Positions 27,740 through 36,821 of a DNA stretch of 64,000 bases are shown in pieces. A program made the position numbers and the translations under genes. The first letter of the stretch is position 1. Each line of letters begins with the position of its first letter. The notes under the pieces are model-generated. The model saw only the letters and a list, made by a program, of their open reading frames with translations. It searched no databases and was not told the origin of the DNA. Source of the DNA: Maribacter algarum (ex Lu et al. 2025) (nom. illeg.) (GTDB taxonomy: Bacteria; Bacteroidota; Bacteroidia; Flavobacteriales; Flavobacteriaceae); the NCBI GenBank assembly GCA_947495915.1, contig CANMAW010000004.1, positions 248,001 through 312,000 of the forward strand. The letters are read 5' to 3'.

Positions 27740-29263
27740 ATGACCAACATAAAAATTTATACTGTTTTAATCGCACTGCTTTCAGCTCAAATTTGCCTTT
27801 CGCAAACCATAGATGATTTGATGCCTTACATGCAAGATTTTAAAAACGTTTCCGCTAGCAATACTGTAACAATTACTAGTTATAAGAAAGATGGTTCGCA
27901 TTATGTATATGCCGGAGGTTTTGAAGGTATTGATATTTTTAGCTTGAATAAAGAAGGCAAGTTAACTTCTATTGGCACCCAAAAACTTTACAAGAAAGAA
28001 GGGCCCGCCAGAGGTATGGTAGCCGATAATATCGATGGTAATGACTATTTATTTGTCGCCAATAAGCATGGCAATGCCATTGAAACATTTAAAATTTTAA
28101 GCGATGGATTGTTGGAACAGGTTTCCTTGACCATGGATACAGATGAAACTCATTTAGGTATTGCTATAACGCTGCAAGTTGTTCATATGCAGCAGGGGTC
28201 ATATCTCTTTATCGGAGGCTTAGAAGAAACACCTGGCTTAAGCAGTTTTAAAATCCATAACGACGGGAAGCTAACCCATGTACAATCTAGAAAAGATGAT
28301 GAAACTATCTATACGGATGGTATCATTGGAATGTTCACTCATAAAATCAAGGGTAAAACATTTTTATATACCGGAGGATTTCAAGACAATGGTGTCAGTA
28401 GTTTTAGAGTGTTTGAAAACGGTACATTCAAAAACATAAACAACATAGGAGACAACACCACAGATAGATATTTAACCGGAGCATACCCAGTAACCGGAGT
28501 AAGATTAGGAAACAACTACTATGTTATAGTCGGTCACAGACATCACAAATACTACAAAAGAGGTGGTTTCATTAAAAATCCGGACTTTGTATACCATGGT
28601 GATGGTGTAAGTGTTTTCAAAGTAAATCGAAAAGGAGCCCTAGTGCCTCATTTTGTTTTAAAAGATGATGAAAGCACCAAATTACAGGGGCAGACAAGAA
28701 TTGAAATTGTTTCCGTAACAAATAATGAGGCCATATTAGCAGTGGGTACAAGAGACGATGGTAGTATTCAACTTTGTAAATTAGACGAAAACGGAACGCT
28801 TACCCCCTTAAATTATTTAGAAACCGGGTACTCGATTTATTACGGTTTAAGATCTCATCAAATAGAAGGTACCAATTTGTTGATTGCAGGTTCAAATAGG
28901 TTCGATTTAAAAAAAATAGCCACCTATAAGGTTTCCCCTAAAATCGATAGAGACGGTAAAGTATTACGGCACATTGTAAACCTAAAGTATAAGGAAGAAG
29001 CCACTGAAGCACAAGTTGATGAGGCGGTAAAAGCTTTTGAAAATCTTAAAAATGAAATTCCAGAAATTACGCATCTTGAATGGGGAGTTAACGATAGCAA
29101 AGAAGGGGCTAGCAAAGATCTGACCCATACGTTTACCCTTACCTTCAATGATGACCACGCCAGAGAAATCTACTTATTTCATGAAGCACATATTGCTTTA
29201 GTAAAAAAAATTGGTCCCATAATAGACGATGTTCTAGTAATGGACTATTGGACCAAAAAATAG
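27740..29263 (+). CDS. Secreted beta-propeller fused to a Dabb (stress-responsive A/B barrel) domain
   Basis: A signal peptide covers residues 1-21 (ends LSQ). Residues about 30-400 form a propeller of the lactonase/6-phosphogluconolactonase type, with repeated YVYAGGF, LFVANKHG and FLYTGGF blade strands. Residues about 405-505 match the Dabb domain: LRHIVNLKYKEE start, the LEWGVN turn, FTLTFNDD, and the FHEAHIAL helix ending in VLVMDYW. Dabb domains dimerise and in some cases catalyse olivetolic-acid-type cyclisation or dye-decolorising-like steps. The combination with a propeller is unusual. Neighbouring genes are all redox-related. Substrate unknown. Confidence 0.75.
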   Translation: MTNIKIYTVLIALLSAQICLSQTIDDLMPYMQDFKNVSASNTVTITSYKKDGSHYVYAGGFEGIDIFSLNKEGKLTSIGTQKLYKKEGPARGMVADNIDGNDYLFVANKHGNAIETFKILSDGLLEQVSLTMDTDETHLGIAITLQVVHMQQGSYLFIGGLEETPGLSSFKIHNDGKLTHVQSRKDDETIYTDGIIGMFTHKIKGKTFLYTGGFQDNGVSSFRVFENGTFKNINNIGDNTTDRYLTGAYPVTGVRLGNNYYVIVGHRHHKYYKRGGFIKNPDFVYHGDGVSVFKVNRKGALVPHFVLKDDESTKLQGQTRIEIVSVTNNEAILAVGTRDDGSIQLCKLDENGTLTPLNYLETGYSIYYGLRSHQIEGTNLLIAGSNRFDLKKIATYKVSPKIDRDGKVLRHIVNLKYKEEATEAQVDEAVKAFENLKNEIPEITHLEWGVNDSKEGASKDLTHTFTLTFNDDHAREIYLFHEAHIALVKKIGPIIDDVLVMDYWTKK

Positions 29264-29300
29264 AATCAATAACTTAATATATTTTAAAGAGATAGAAAAA

Positions 29301-30014
29301 ATGACCAAAACCGCATACATAACAGGTGGATCGAAAGGTATTGGGTTAGGAATTGCAGAGGCCCTATTAAATGAAGGTATTCATGTTGCAATTTCGGCGA
29401 GAACCCTAAGTGAATTGAAGATTGCTGAGGAAAAATTAAGGGCTATCGGAAAAGGAGAAGTTTTAAGCATCCAATCAGATGTAAGAAACATCACTAACGA
29501 AGAGAATGCAGTACGAAAAGTAATAGATACTTGGGGCCGCTTAGATTATTGTATTGCAAATGCGGGAATTGGAAAATTTAGTCCGATTTATGATATGAAG
29601 CCCGAAGATTGGAATTCAGTTGTCGATATAAATTTGACAGGTGTTTTTCATACAGTTAAAGCGGCCATACCAGCGCTCAAAAAATCTAAAGGTTACATTT
29701 TTACAATAGCGAGCTTAGCAGGCACTAATTTTTTCCAAGAAGGAGCAGCTTACAACGCAAGTAAATTTGGTTTAGTCGGTTTTTCACAGGCAATTATGTT
29801 GGATTTAAGACCCTATGAAATTAAGGTAACGACTATTATGCCCGGTTCTGTGGCCACTTTTATAAATGGACAAACCCCTTCTGAGAAAGACAATTGGAAA
29901 ATTCAACCAGAAGATATTGGACAGATGGTGGTTGACTTAGTACAAATGAATGCTAGAACATTACCTAGCAAAATAGAAGTTCGCCCTACTGTTCCTCCTT
30001 CTGCACGGAAATAA
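29301..30014 (+). CDS. Short-chain dehydrogenase/reductase
   Basis: The 237-residue protein is a classical SDR: cofactor loop TGGSKGIGLGIA, the NAG-type motif IANAGIG, catalytic Ser in IASLAG and Tyr-x-x-x-Lys as YNASK. The Arg after the second strand (SARTLSEL) suggests NADP(H). It should reduce or oxidise a carbonyl/alcohol pair in the cytoplasm. It follows the propeller-Dabb gene by 37 nt and ends the plus-strand group; a strong hairpin follows at 30041. Confidence 0.88.
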   Translation: MTKTAYITGGSKGIGLGIAEALLNEGIHVAISARTLSELKIAEEKLRAIGKGEVLSIQSDVRNITNEENAVRKVIDTWGRLDYCIANAGIGKFSPIYDMKPEDWNSVVDINLTGVFHTVKAAIPALKKSKGYIFTIASLAGTNFFQEGAAYNASKFGLVGFSQAIMLDLRPYEIKVTTIMPGSVATFINGQTPSEKDNWKIQPEDIGQMVVDLVQMNARTLPSKIEVRPTVPPSARK

Positions 30015-30040
30015 AAAATTTGAGGATGGTATTTCAAAGA

Positions 30041-30078
30041 AAAATATGGGTTTACAATTTTAAGTAAGCCCATATTTT
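30041..30078 (+). terminator. Intrinsic terminator after the SDR gene
   Basis: A long stem pairs 30041-30055 with 30064-30078, with one G-T pair and an 8-nt loop, and ends in a run of T. It closes the 25837-30014 unit. Confidence 0.75.
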
Positions 30079-30569
30079 ATTCCTGCCTAGATTCATTTCA
30101 AGTGTGCTACGTAAGACCTAAGGTGTTTTTTTAACGCCCCAAAAGATGATCTTCAATTACAAAGCCCTTCGCCTTACACTTCAATTACCACGCACTTTAC
30201 CTTTGTAAAATAAAAAGTATTATTCGTGCAAGCCAAAAGGGAATGGATTATGGATTGCAAATAATCGCACCTCCTTGCTTGGTTAGTTGTACCGTTTAAT
30301 GATTTTCCAATTAGCTATCTAAAAATTCCATCAAACGAAAGTCAAATCGCTATGAAGGTTAATTGCCAAGGTTTAGTTGCAACATACAAAATTGATATTT
30401 ATCAATAGGGCAACTATAAATATGATTCTAAAACCATTTAAATAAAATCAAAAAAAACACAACTAATTCACTTTCATTTGTTTAGATATAACAAGGAGTT
30501 TTAAATACCCCTTAAATCAAAATGTTAGTCGTACAAATTCTAGAGAATCTGCTCTACTTTTTTCAACAA

Positions 30570-30600
30570 AAAAACCAGTTCATTTCTGAACTGGTTTTTG
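30570..30600. terminator. Strong bidirectional hairpin terminator
   Basis: A perfect 10-bp stem pairs 30573-30582 with 30587-30596 (AACCAGTTCA/TGAACTGGTT) around a 4-nt loop, with an A-run on one side and five T on the other. On the minus strand it directly follows the tRNA-like fragment, as terminators follow real tRNA genes. Confidence 0.75.
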
Positions 30601-30627
30601 TCGGGGTGGCAGGATCTGAAATCCTAC
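30600..30627 (-). repeat. tRNA 3'-end fragment, possible attachment-site scar
   Basis: Read on the minus strand this ends in ATCCTGCCACCCCGAC, the expected 3' T-arm/acceptor end of a flavobacterial tRNA-Pro. The T-loop is degenerate (an AGGAT/ATCCT stem with a 5-nt loop, not the usual TTCGAAT) and no tRNA body is present upstream. A tRNA 3'-end copy without a tRNA is a typical trace of site-specific integration. It sits immediately left of the polysaccharide locus. The tRNA match is from memory. Confidence 0.5.
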
Positions 30628-30883
30628 CGTAATCCTTTGTAAATCAATATTTTACAATTTTATTTTCTAAATAGGACACCTAAAAGGACACTTATCGCAG
30701 CTTTTTGACGCTTTCGTAACGCAAAGATAATAATGCTTTTTAAATGATAGTAAATTGGTATAAATTTAATTTGCCTCGAAGAATTGCATAAAATTAACAG
30801 GAATTTCAATTCCATTTGCAGTTAGTGTATTGAAGATGAGCAAAATTGCGCACTGAAAATATATGACCTGGAAATAGAAAATA

Positions 30884-30929
30884 GCGGTACAGTACAGGAT
30901 ACAAATTCAAACAATCTCCATTAAAATTG
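30884..30929 (+). promoter_or_regulatory. Locus promoter copy A (19-bp element + -7 box)
   Basis: The element GCGGTACAGTACAGGATAC occupies 30884-30902. Exactly 21 nt after its GGAT comes TAAAATTG (30922-30929), one mismatch from TAnnTTTG. It lies 183 nt before the DUF2231/cytochrome gene, leaving a leader of about 150 nt. Its element differs from copy D at a single base. Confidence 0.75.
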
Positions 30930-31083
30930 CCTTATACCACAAATAAAATTATCCTATGGTTCTTGTTGGGTTTAATGAGAGTTTCCCTCACTCAAATTAA
31001 TAACTTACATGTGAAACCGGCAGACTTTGGTAACAAGGATGGATATAGGGCGATAAATCATATATTTTCAACGATAGTCTCAT

Positions 31084-33918
31084 ATGGAAGATTTTAATTG
31101 GATATTTCAGTTTCTAGGTCGACTGCATCCCTTGTTGGTACATTTCCCAATTGGCTTATTGGTGGTTGCACTTTTCATGGAACTGTTAACGATTGGAGGA
31201 AAACGGAAAGGGCTGCGAGAAGGCGCCTATTGGATAGTGTATGTGGGAACCATTTTCGCTGTACTCTCCGCCTTGTTTGGTTGGCTGCTGCGAACGCAAG
31301 AAGATTACATTGGGGAATTGGTAGACAACCACCAATACACAGGAATTGCCACAGCTGTTTTAGCTCTGCTTACCACGATTTTACTCAGGTTGACCATAAA
31401 GGGAAAACTGCCCGATTTCCGAGCGTACAGAACCGGACTTACGGCAACGGTAGTTTTGTTGACCATCGCGGGACATTTGGGTGCCTCGCTAACCCACGGC
31501 GAAGATTATTTAATTAGTGTTTTACCCGGCAATGAAGAGGAATATGACAATACCAAAGGTTTGGCCTTATTGGCGGAATTAAAAAACTCCGATTCTGTTT
31601 CTTTGGTGCAGCAAGACCGATTGAATCTAGAGGTCAGGGCCATCTTTGCCCATAATTGCTACCAATGCCATAGCGAGAACAAATCGAAAGGTGAATTGGT
31701 CTTGGAAAATAAGAGGGGGGTCTTCAAGGGCGGCGAATCGGGGGTCGTAATAGTTCCAGGTAAGCCAGACGAAAGTGAATTATATAAACGGATTACACTT
31801 TCACCAAATGAGGAAGGCGTTATGCCAAAAAAAGGGAAGATCCTCAAAGACAGTGAAATCAAATTGATAGAACTGTGGATCCAAAATGGGGCGCATTGGT
31901 CAGATCAAGCAGTGAAAATTTTCCCTGAAGCAGAATTAGCTTTAGTAAAACCTGAGCTCCCAAAAATTCAAAATATTACACATCCCATCGATAAATTAGT
32001 AGATGTATATTTTGATAAAAATAGTATTGATTGGTATGAAGTTGTTGATGATAGAGCTTTTATAAGACGTGCTTATATGGATGCAGTTGGTTTAATTCCA
32101 GAACCAAAAGTAGTTCATGATTTTATAAATGATAACAATCCAAACAAAAGAGAAAGATTAGTAGATACTTTATTAAACGACTATCAAAATTATTCGCAAC
32201 ACTGGCTAAGCTTTTGGAATGATTTATTGCGAAACGACTATTATAGTGTAGGTGGTAAAAAACCAATTACGCATTGGCTGTATACTTCATTAATGAACAA
32301 TAAATCATATGACCAAATGGTATCAGAGCTGGTAAATCCGGTAAATGGTTCAGAAGGTTTTATAGAAGGCGTAAAATGGCGTGGCGTTGTTAATGCCAGT
32401 CAAAGAACAGAGATGCAAGCGGCACAAAACATCGGGCAATCTTTAATGGGTGTTAATGTGAAGTGTGCTTCTTGTCATAATAGTTTTGTCAGCAATCTAA
32501 CTCTAGATCAAGCGTATGGATTTGCAACAATCTTTTCTGATTCCCTACTAGAATTGAATAGATGCGATAAACCCATTGGTAAAATGGCGAAAGCTAATTT
32601 TTTGTATCCAGAATTAGGGAGCGTTGAAGGAAAAACAGTTAAAGATAGATTATTAAAACTTTCAGAAGTAATAGTACAGAGAGGTAATGGGAGGCTGTAC
32701 CGCACAATAACCAATAGGTTTTGGGATCGATTGATGGGACGGGGAATTGTTATACCATTAGACGAAATGGATAATGCTCCATGGGACGGTGATATATTAG
32801 ACTGGTTATCTGCAGATTTTATCGATTCAGGTACGGACTTAAAGCATTTAATTAAGCGCATCATGACATCTAAAGTCTATCAACTGCCCATGGTCAATTA
32901 CAAAAAAGAGGAAGACCTAAAAACTAAGTATGTCTTTAAAGGTCCAGTAACTCGCCGACTAAGCGCTGAACAATTCTCAGATGCCGTGAGTCAAGTTATT
33001 GCACCTTTGTATCCCCAAGTGGCGTTTAATCCCCATGGAGATGATATTAACGCCATACGCATTTGGCATTTAGAAGAAGAGTTTGACAGGGTGGTATTAC
33101 CAGAACCTGGTAAAAGATATTTTAGAAAATCATTTAAGGTCTCAAAAGAAGCTATCAAGAATGGGGAGATTTTGATTTCAGTTGATAATTCTTACATCCT
33201 TTATCTTAACGGAAAAAAGATATTACAAAATAAAAATTGGAAAGTCGTTGATAAAATTGATGTTTCCGAGCAATTGCATCCAGGAAAAAATACCATTGCA
33301 ATTTTAGGGGAAAATGGAGGGACTATTGCAAATCCAGCTGGAATAATATTTGCTTTGAAGATTGAATATGAATCTGGTAAGAGTACTCTTTTGAAGTCTG
33401 ATTTATCTTGGGTGAGTTCTCATGAAATACCTGAAGGGGATTGGGTTGCTGTGGCGTATGACGATAATTCATGGAAAAAGGTTAGAAATTACAGTACGGG
33501 TAATTTTAAAAATTGGGGACAATTACTTGATTTTACCTTTAAGCCCCATAACGAAAAATTTGCACGTGCTAGTTTGGTAAAGCAACATCCATTTATGAAG
33601 GCTTTAGGAAGACCCAGTAGAGAAATTGTAACTACTTCAAGGGAAGATCAAGCTACCTTATTGCAAGCTTTAGAACTGACTAACGGTGAATTTTTCAACG
33701 GAATTTTAGAGGAAGGCGCACAATCGTGGTTAAAAAAATATGGCGAGGATAGCAGTACAATTGTAGACAACTTATATGCAAAAGCATTAAACAGACAGCC
33801 ATCAAATGAAGAGAAAACAATTATGCTTAATGTTTTAGGAGAGGCGCCAGAACATGACCAATTGCAAGATGTATTTTGGGCTGTATTAATGTCTCCAGAA
33901 TTTCAGTTTATCAATTAA
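31084..33918 (+). CDS. DUF2231 - cytochrome c (PSCyt1) - DUF1549 - DUF1553 membrane protein
   Basis: The 944-residue protein starts with a DUF2231-like four-helix membrane domain (about 1-145; LHPLLVHFPIGLL). A planctomycete-type cytochrome domain follows, with haem motif Cys192-Tyr-Gln-Cys195-His196 (about 185-275). DUF1549 (about 300-480) carries a second CxxCH at Cys461-Ala-Ser-Cys464-His465. DUF1553 runs to the end, interrupted at about 660-800 by a galactose-binding-like insert. Proteins of this kind are abundant in Planctomycetes and Verrucomicrobia beside DUF1501 genes and sulfatases; their reaction is unknown, but a haem-linked periplasmic redox role is likely. Base composition shifts near residue 290 (see findings). 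It is followed at 11 nt by DUF1501. Confidence 0.85.
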   Translation: MEDFNWIFQFLGRLHPLLVHFPIGLLVVALFMELLTIGGKRKGLREGAYWIVYVGTIFAVLSALFGWLLRTQEDYIGELVDNHQYTGIATAVLALLTTILLRLTIKGKLPDFRAYRTGLTATVVLLTIAGHLGASLTHGEDYLISVLPGNEEEYDNTKGLALLAELKNSDSVSLVQQDRLNLEVRAIFAHNCYQCHSENKSKGELVLENKRGVFKGGESGVVIVPGKPDESELYKRITLSPNEEGVMPKKGKILKDSEIKLIELWIQNGAHWSDQAVKIFPEAELALVKPELPKIQNITHPIDKLVDVYFDKNSIDWYEVVDDRAFIRRAYMDAVGLIPEPKVVHDFINDNNPNKRERLVDTLLNDYQNYSQHWLSFWNDLLRNDYYSVGGKKPITHWLYTSLMNNKSYDQMVSELVNPVNGSEGFIEGVKWRGVVNASQRTEMQAAQNIGQSLMGVNVKCASCHNSFVSNLTLDQAYGFATIFSDSLLELNRCDKPIGKMAKANFLYPELGSVEGKTVKDRLLKLSEVIVQRGNGRLYRTITNRFWDRLMGRGIVIPLDEMDNAPWDGDILDWLSADFIDSGTDLKHLIKRIMTSKVYQLPMVNYKKEEDLKTKYVFKGPVTRRLSAEQFSDAVSQVIAPLYPQVAFNPHGDDINAIRIWHLEEEFDRVVLPEPGKRYFRKSFKVSKEAIKNGEILISVDNSYILYLNGKKILQNKNWKVVDKIDVSEQLHPGKNTIAILGENGGTIANPAGIIFALKIEYESGKSTLLKSDLSWVSSHEIPEGDWVAVAYDDNSWKKVRNYSTGNFKNWGQLLDFTFKPHNEKFARASLVKQHPFMKALGRPSREIVTTSREDQATLLQALELTNGEFFNGILEEGAQSWLKKYGEDSSTIVDNLYAKALNRQPSNEEKTIMLNVLGEAPEHDQLQDVFWAVLMSPEFQFIN

Positions 33919-33929
33919 AAAGTAAAAAG

Positions 33930-35393
33930 ATGGACGCAAATAATTCGCGTAGAGATTTTTTAAAAACAATGAGTGCTGCTAGTTTATCAGCGGCTGCAAC
34001 TACAATTCCAGGATTTAGTTTTTTAAGTTCTTGTTCATCTGAGGTTCAAAAAATGGCATCTATGGCAGATACTGTTATTTTACTATGGATGGCAGGAGGT
34101 ATGGCACATACCGAGACGTTTGACCCTAAAGCTTATGTTCCGTTTGAAAGAGGAGTGGAAAGCAAAAGAGTACTAAGTACCTTTCCAAAAAAACCTACGG
34201 TAGTTGATGATTTATATTTTTCAGAAGGATTAGAATCTATAGGAAGCGTAATGGATAAAGGTGCTATAATCCGTTCCTACAAATCAGCCGATTTAGGCCA
34301 TATTTTGCATACTCGTCATCAATACCATTGGCATACATGTTATGAACCGCCACAATCCGTTCAAGCGCCACATATTGGTGCTTGGATAGCTAAAGAATTA
34401 GGGCCTGCAAATCCCGTGATTCCTCCTTTTATTGCCATGGGGCAACGTTTTACAATGGGGGAGTCAGAAGAGTTAAAGGCATTTCATTCTGCAGGGTTTT
34501 TAGGTACAGAATATGGTCCGTTTTTAATTCCAGACCCATCAAGTGGTTTAGAAAGTGTACGCCCGCCAAAGGGTATGTCGCTCAAACGTTTTGAAGCGCG
34601 CTATAAATTGTATAAAGAACTGGCCAACAAAAGCCATGTGATGGAGCAGGCTAGCGATTATCAGCGTGAATCTTTAATGCGCTCAATGGAACAGTCGTAT
34701 CGTTTATTGAATTCGCCAGAAGCCAAAGTGTTTGATTTATCAGAAGAACCAAAAGATGTTTATGATACTTATAACACAGGGCGTTTTGGGTTAGGTTGTT
34801 TATTAGCAAAACGATTAGCGATGAATGGCGGACGTTTTGTAAGTGTTTCAACGGAATATGAACCCTTTATAGGATGGGATACTCATGAAAACGGACATAC
34901 CCGTGCCAAGAAAATGAAAGAACTGATCGATAGACCCATAGCGCAATTGATCAAAGATCTCGATGAAAGCGGTCATTTAGATAGAACCCTAATCATCTTG
35001 GCCAGTGAGTTCAGCAGGGATGCAATTATGGAGGGTCGCCCCGGAGAACTTGTAAAAGACCAAGTAGACCAACCTGATATCATCGAAGATGAAAAATTCT
35101 ATGGCATGCACCGCCATTTTACCGACGGCAGTTCCATTTTGTTATGGGGTGGAGGTATTAAAAAGGGTTTGGTGTATGGTAAAACTGCTGATGAGAGACC
35201 TTGTTCTTCTGTAGAAAATCCTGTCGTGATAGACCAAGTCCACCAATCAATCTATCATGCATTAGGTATTCACCCAGAAACCCATTATGAAATAGAAGGT
35301 AGACCTTTTTATACTACACCAGATGGTAAAGGCCAGCCGATATTAGATTTATTTGGTAATCCTATGAAACCTTCAAAAGAAAACATTGCTTAA
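33930..35393 (+). CDS. DUF1501 protein, Tat-exported
   Basis: The start at 33930 (487 residues) is preferred because it begins a twin-arginine signal, NSRRDFLKTMSAASLSAAATT, and lies 11 nt after the preceding stop; an in-frame ATG at 33876 would overlap that gene. The mature protein matches DUF1501, a member of the alkaline-phosphatase/sulfatase-like superfamily: ILLWMAGGMAHTETFDPK at the N-terminus, GFLGTEYGPF, WDTHENGH, and LASEFSRDA and GMHRHFTDG near the end, with His/Asp residues placed as in metal sites. It is the regular partner of DUF1549/DUF1553 proteins. Function unknown; a periplasmic hydrolase or redox partner is plausible. Confidence 0.88.
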   Translation: MDANNSRRDFLKTMSAASLSAAATTIPGFSFLSSCSSEVQKMASMADTVILLWMAGGMAHTETFDPKAYVPFERGVESKRVLSTFPKKPTVVDDLYFSEGLESIGSVMDKGAIIRSYKSADLGHILHTRHQYHWHTCYEPPQSVQAPHIGAWIAKELGPANPVIPPFIAMGQRFTMGESEELKAFHSAGFLGTEYGPFLIPDPSSGLESVRPPKGMSLKRFEARYKLYKELANKSHVMEQASDYQRESLMRSMEQSYRLLNSPEAKVFDLSEEPKDVYDTYNTGRFGLGCLLAKRLAMNGGRFVSVSTEYEPFIGWDTHENGHTRAKKMKELIDRPIAQLIKDLDESGHLDRTLIILASEFSRDAIMEGRPGELVKDQVDQPDIIEDEKFYGMHRHFTDGSSILLWGGGIKKGLVYGKTADERPCSSVENPVVIDQVHQSIYHALGIHPETHYEIEGRPFYTTPDGKGQPILDLFGNPMKPSKENIA

Positions 35394-35407
35394 AGTTTAA
35401 TTCAACC

Positions 35408-36508
35408 ATGGCAAAGTCTCAAATAAATCGCAGGACATTTATAAATACTACTGCAAAAGCGAGTTTGGGTTTCGCGGTTGTTCCTCATTTCAACATATTA
35501 AAATCAAAACCTCAAATGTATGAAGATGTCATTGGCCATGGCGATTTTAAGTATAAAGTGCATAAATCTTGGGGAGATTTAGATAGAGCCGTTACACCTG
35601 TAAAAAATTGTCATGAGATGGTAATGGACTCTAAAGGTCGCTTGATTATGGTAGGAGATGATACTAAAAATAATATTTTAATATATGACAAATCTGGTAA
35701 GCTTCTAGATTCTTGGGGCATTCGCTACAAAGGTGGTCACGGATTGTCTATTTGGAATGACGGTTCTGAAGACTTTTTATTCATCTGTGATGCCAAAGGC
35801 GAAAGCTTGATAAAAACCACAACAGACGGTAGAGAATTAATGATTATTGGACATCCGTCTCAATACGGTGCTTACGATAAAAAAGACACGTTTAAACCAA
35901 CAGAGACCGCTATTGGTCCTAATGGCGACATTTATCTTGCTGATGGTTATGGCTCAAACTATGTACTACAATTCACAAAAGAAGGAGAGTTTATTAGAAA
36001 AATTGGAGAAGGAAGAGGCACAGGACAAAATCAATTTCGAACTGCTCATGGTGTGTGTATTGATTATAGAGGCAAAGGCAAACCTACGTTGTTAATTACA
36101 TCAAGAGCTGCAAATTGTTTTAAACGTTTTACACTAGATGGCAATTATATTGAACAAATTGATTTGCCTGGCGCATTTGTATGTCGTCCAGTAATTCACA
36201 ATGAAAATTTATATTCTGGTGTGTGTTGGTCATCAGAAATCGATTACGTTGAGGGCAATAAGAATACCCATCCTTATAATATAAATCCTAAATCTGGTTT
36301 TGTAACAATTTTGAACGAGAAAGGCAAGGTAATTTCAAACCCAGGAGGAACAAAACCTAAATATAAGAAAGGAAAACTACAACGTATGGTCCAAGAAAAA
36401 CCCATTTTTCAGCATTGTCATGATGTCTGCATCGATAATGACGAAAATTTATATGTATGCCAATGGAATGCTAACAAGGCGTATCCTATAAAATTAGAGC
36501 GGGTTTAA
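35408..36508 (+). CDS. NHL-type beta-propeller protein, Tat-exported
   Basis: The 366-residue protein begins with a twin-arginine signal (INRRTFINTTAKASLGF). The rest is a six-bladed propeller with NHL-like repeats: MVMDSKGRLIMVGDD, AIGPNGDIYLADGYG, HGVCIDYRGKG and HDVCIDNDENLYVCQWN. Such peptidyl-glycine-lyase-like propellers bind metals or carbohydrates and are often secreted. It starts 14 nt after the DUF1501 gene, so the three form one unit under promoter copy A. It may present substrate or be a structural partner of the DUF1501/cytochrome pair. Confidence 0.85.
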   Translation: MAKSQINRRTFINTTAKASLGFAVVPHFNILKSKPQMYEDVIGHGDFKYKVHKSWGDLDRAVTPVKNCHEMVMDSKGRLIMVGDDTKNNILIYDKSGKLLDSWGIRYKGGHGLSIWNDGSEDFLFICDAKGESLIKTTTDGRELMIIGHPSQYGAYDKKDTFKPTETAIGPNGDIYLADGYGSNYVLQFTKEGEFIRKIGEGRGTGQNQFRTAHGVCIDYRGKGKPTLLITSRAANCFKRFTLDGNYIEQIDLPGAFVCRPVIHNENLYSGVCWSSEIDYVEGNKNTHPYNINPKSGFVTILNEKGKVISNPGGTKPKYKKGKLQRMVQEKPIFQHCHDVCIDNDENLYVCQWNANKAYPIKLERV

Positions 36509-36743
36509 TCAAAATGGGATTCTTTAGGTTTTGACTCGGAATATCTGTTAAAGTTGTCATTTTATTGAAAACAGAAATCTAAATACAGAGTTTTCATTTT
36601 ATTACCGACACAAATTAACATACTTAGTACTCCTATTTACTATCTGTTTGTCATTTTAATTTTATAGATGGTATAATTAATTTAAGAAAATACTTAGCAA
36701 TTTTTTGACCGTAACCTGTTCTGTCTTAGTTTATTGGTTTTAA

Positions 36744-36789
36744 GCATGAGAGTACAGGATAAAGAAGCTTGGAACTTATTTTAATTTTC
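36744..36789 (+). promoter_or_regulatory. Locus promoter copy B
   Basis: GCATGAGAGTACAGGATAA (36744-36762) is followed, 21 nt after GGAT, by TAATTTTC (36782-36789), one mismatch from TAnnTTTG. It lies 61 nt before the GH78 gene, in a 313-nt gap that shows nothing else. The left half of the element is the most diverged of the seven copies. Confidence 0.65.
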
Positions 36790-36821
36790 AATAATTAACA
36801 TTTTTCCAAACAATTTCTGAA

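Larger units (their letters stand above)
30015..31083. other. Long intergenic boundary region
   Basis: These 1069 bases separate the chromosome-like left part from the polysaccharide locus. They hold the SDR terminator (30041-30078), a second strong hairpin (30573-30596), a tRNA-like 3' fragment (30600-30627), a short tandem of AGGACAC (near 30673-30691) and the locus-type promoter at 30884-30929. No integrase gene and no credible coding frame was found. Confidence 0.6.

Noticed and set aside
30600-30627. A complete tRNA gene
   Set aside because: Only the T-arm/acceptor end is present, the T-loop is degenerate and no anticodon arm can be folded upstream.
30975-31100. Short upstream frame overlapping the start of the DUF2231 gene
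   Set aside because: About 40 codons in another frame with no recognisable product; kept only as part of the leader.
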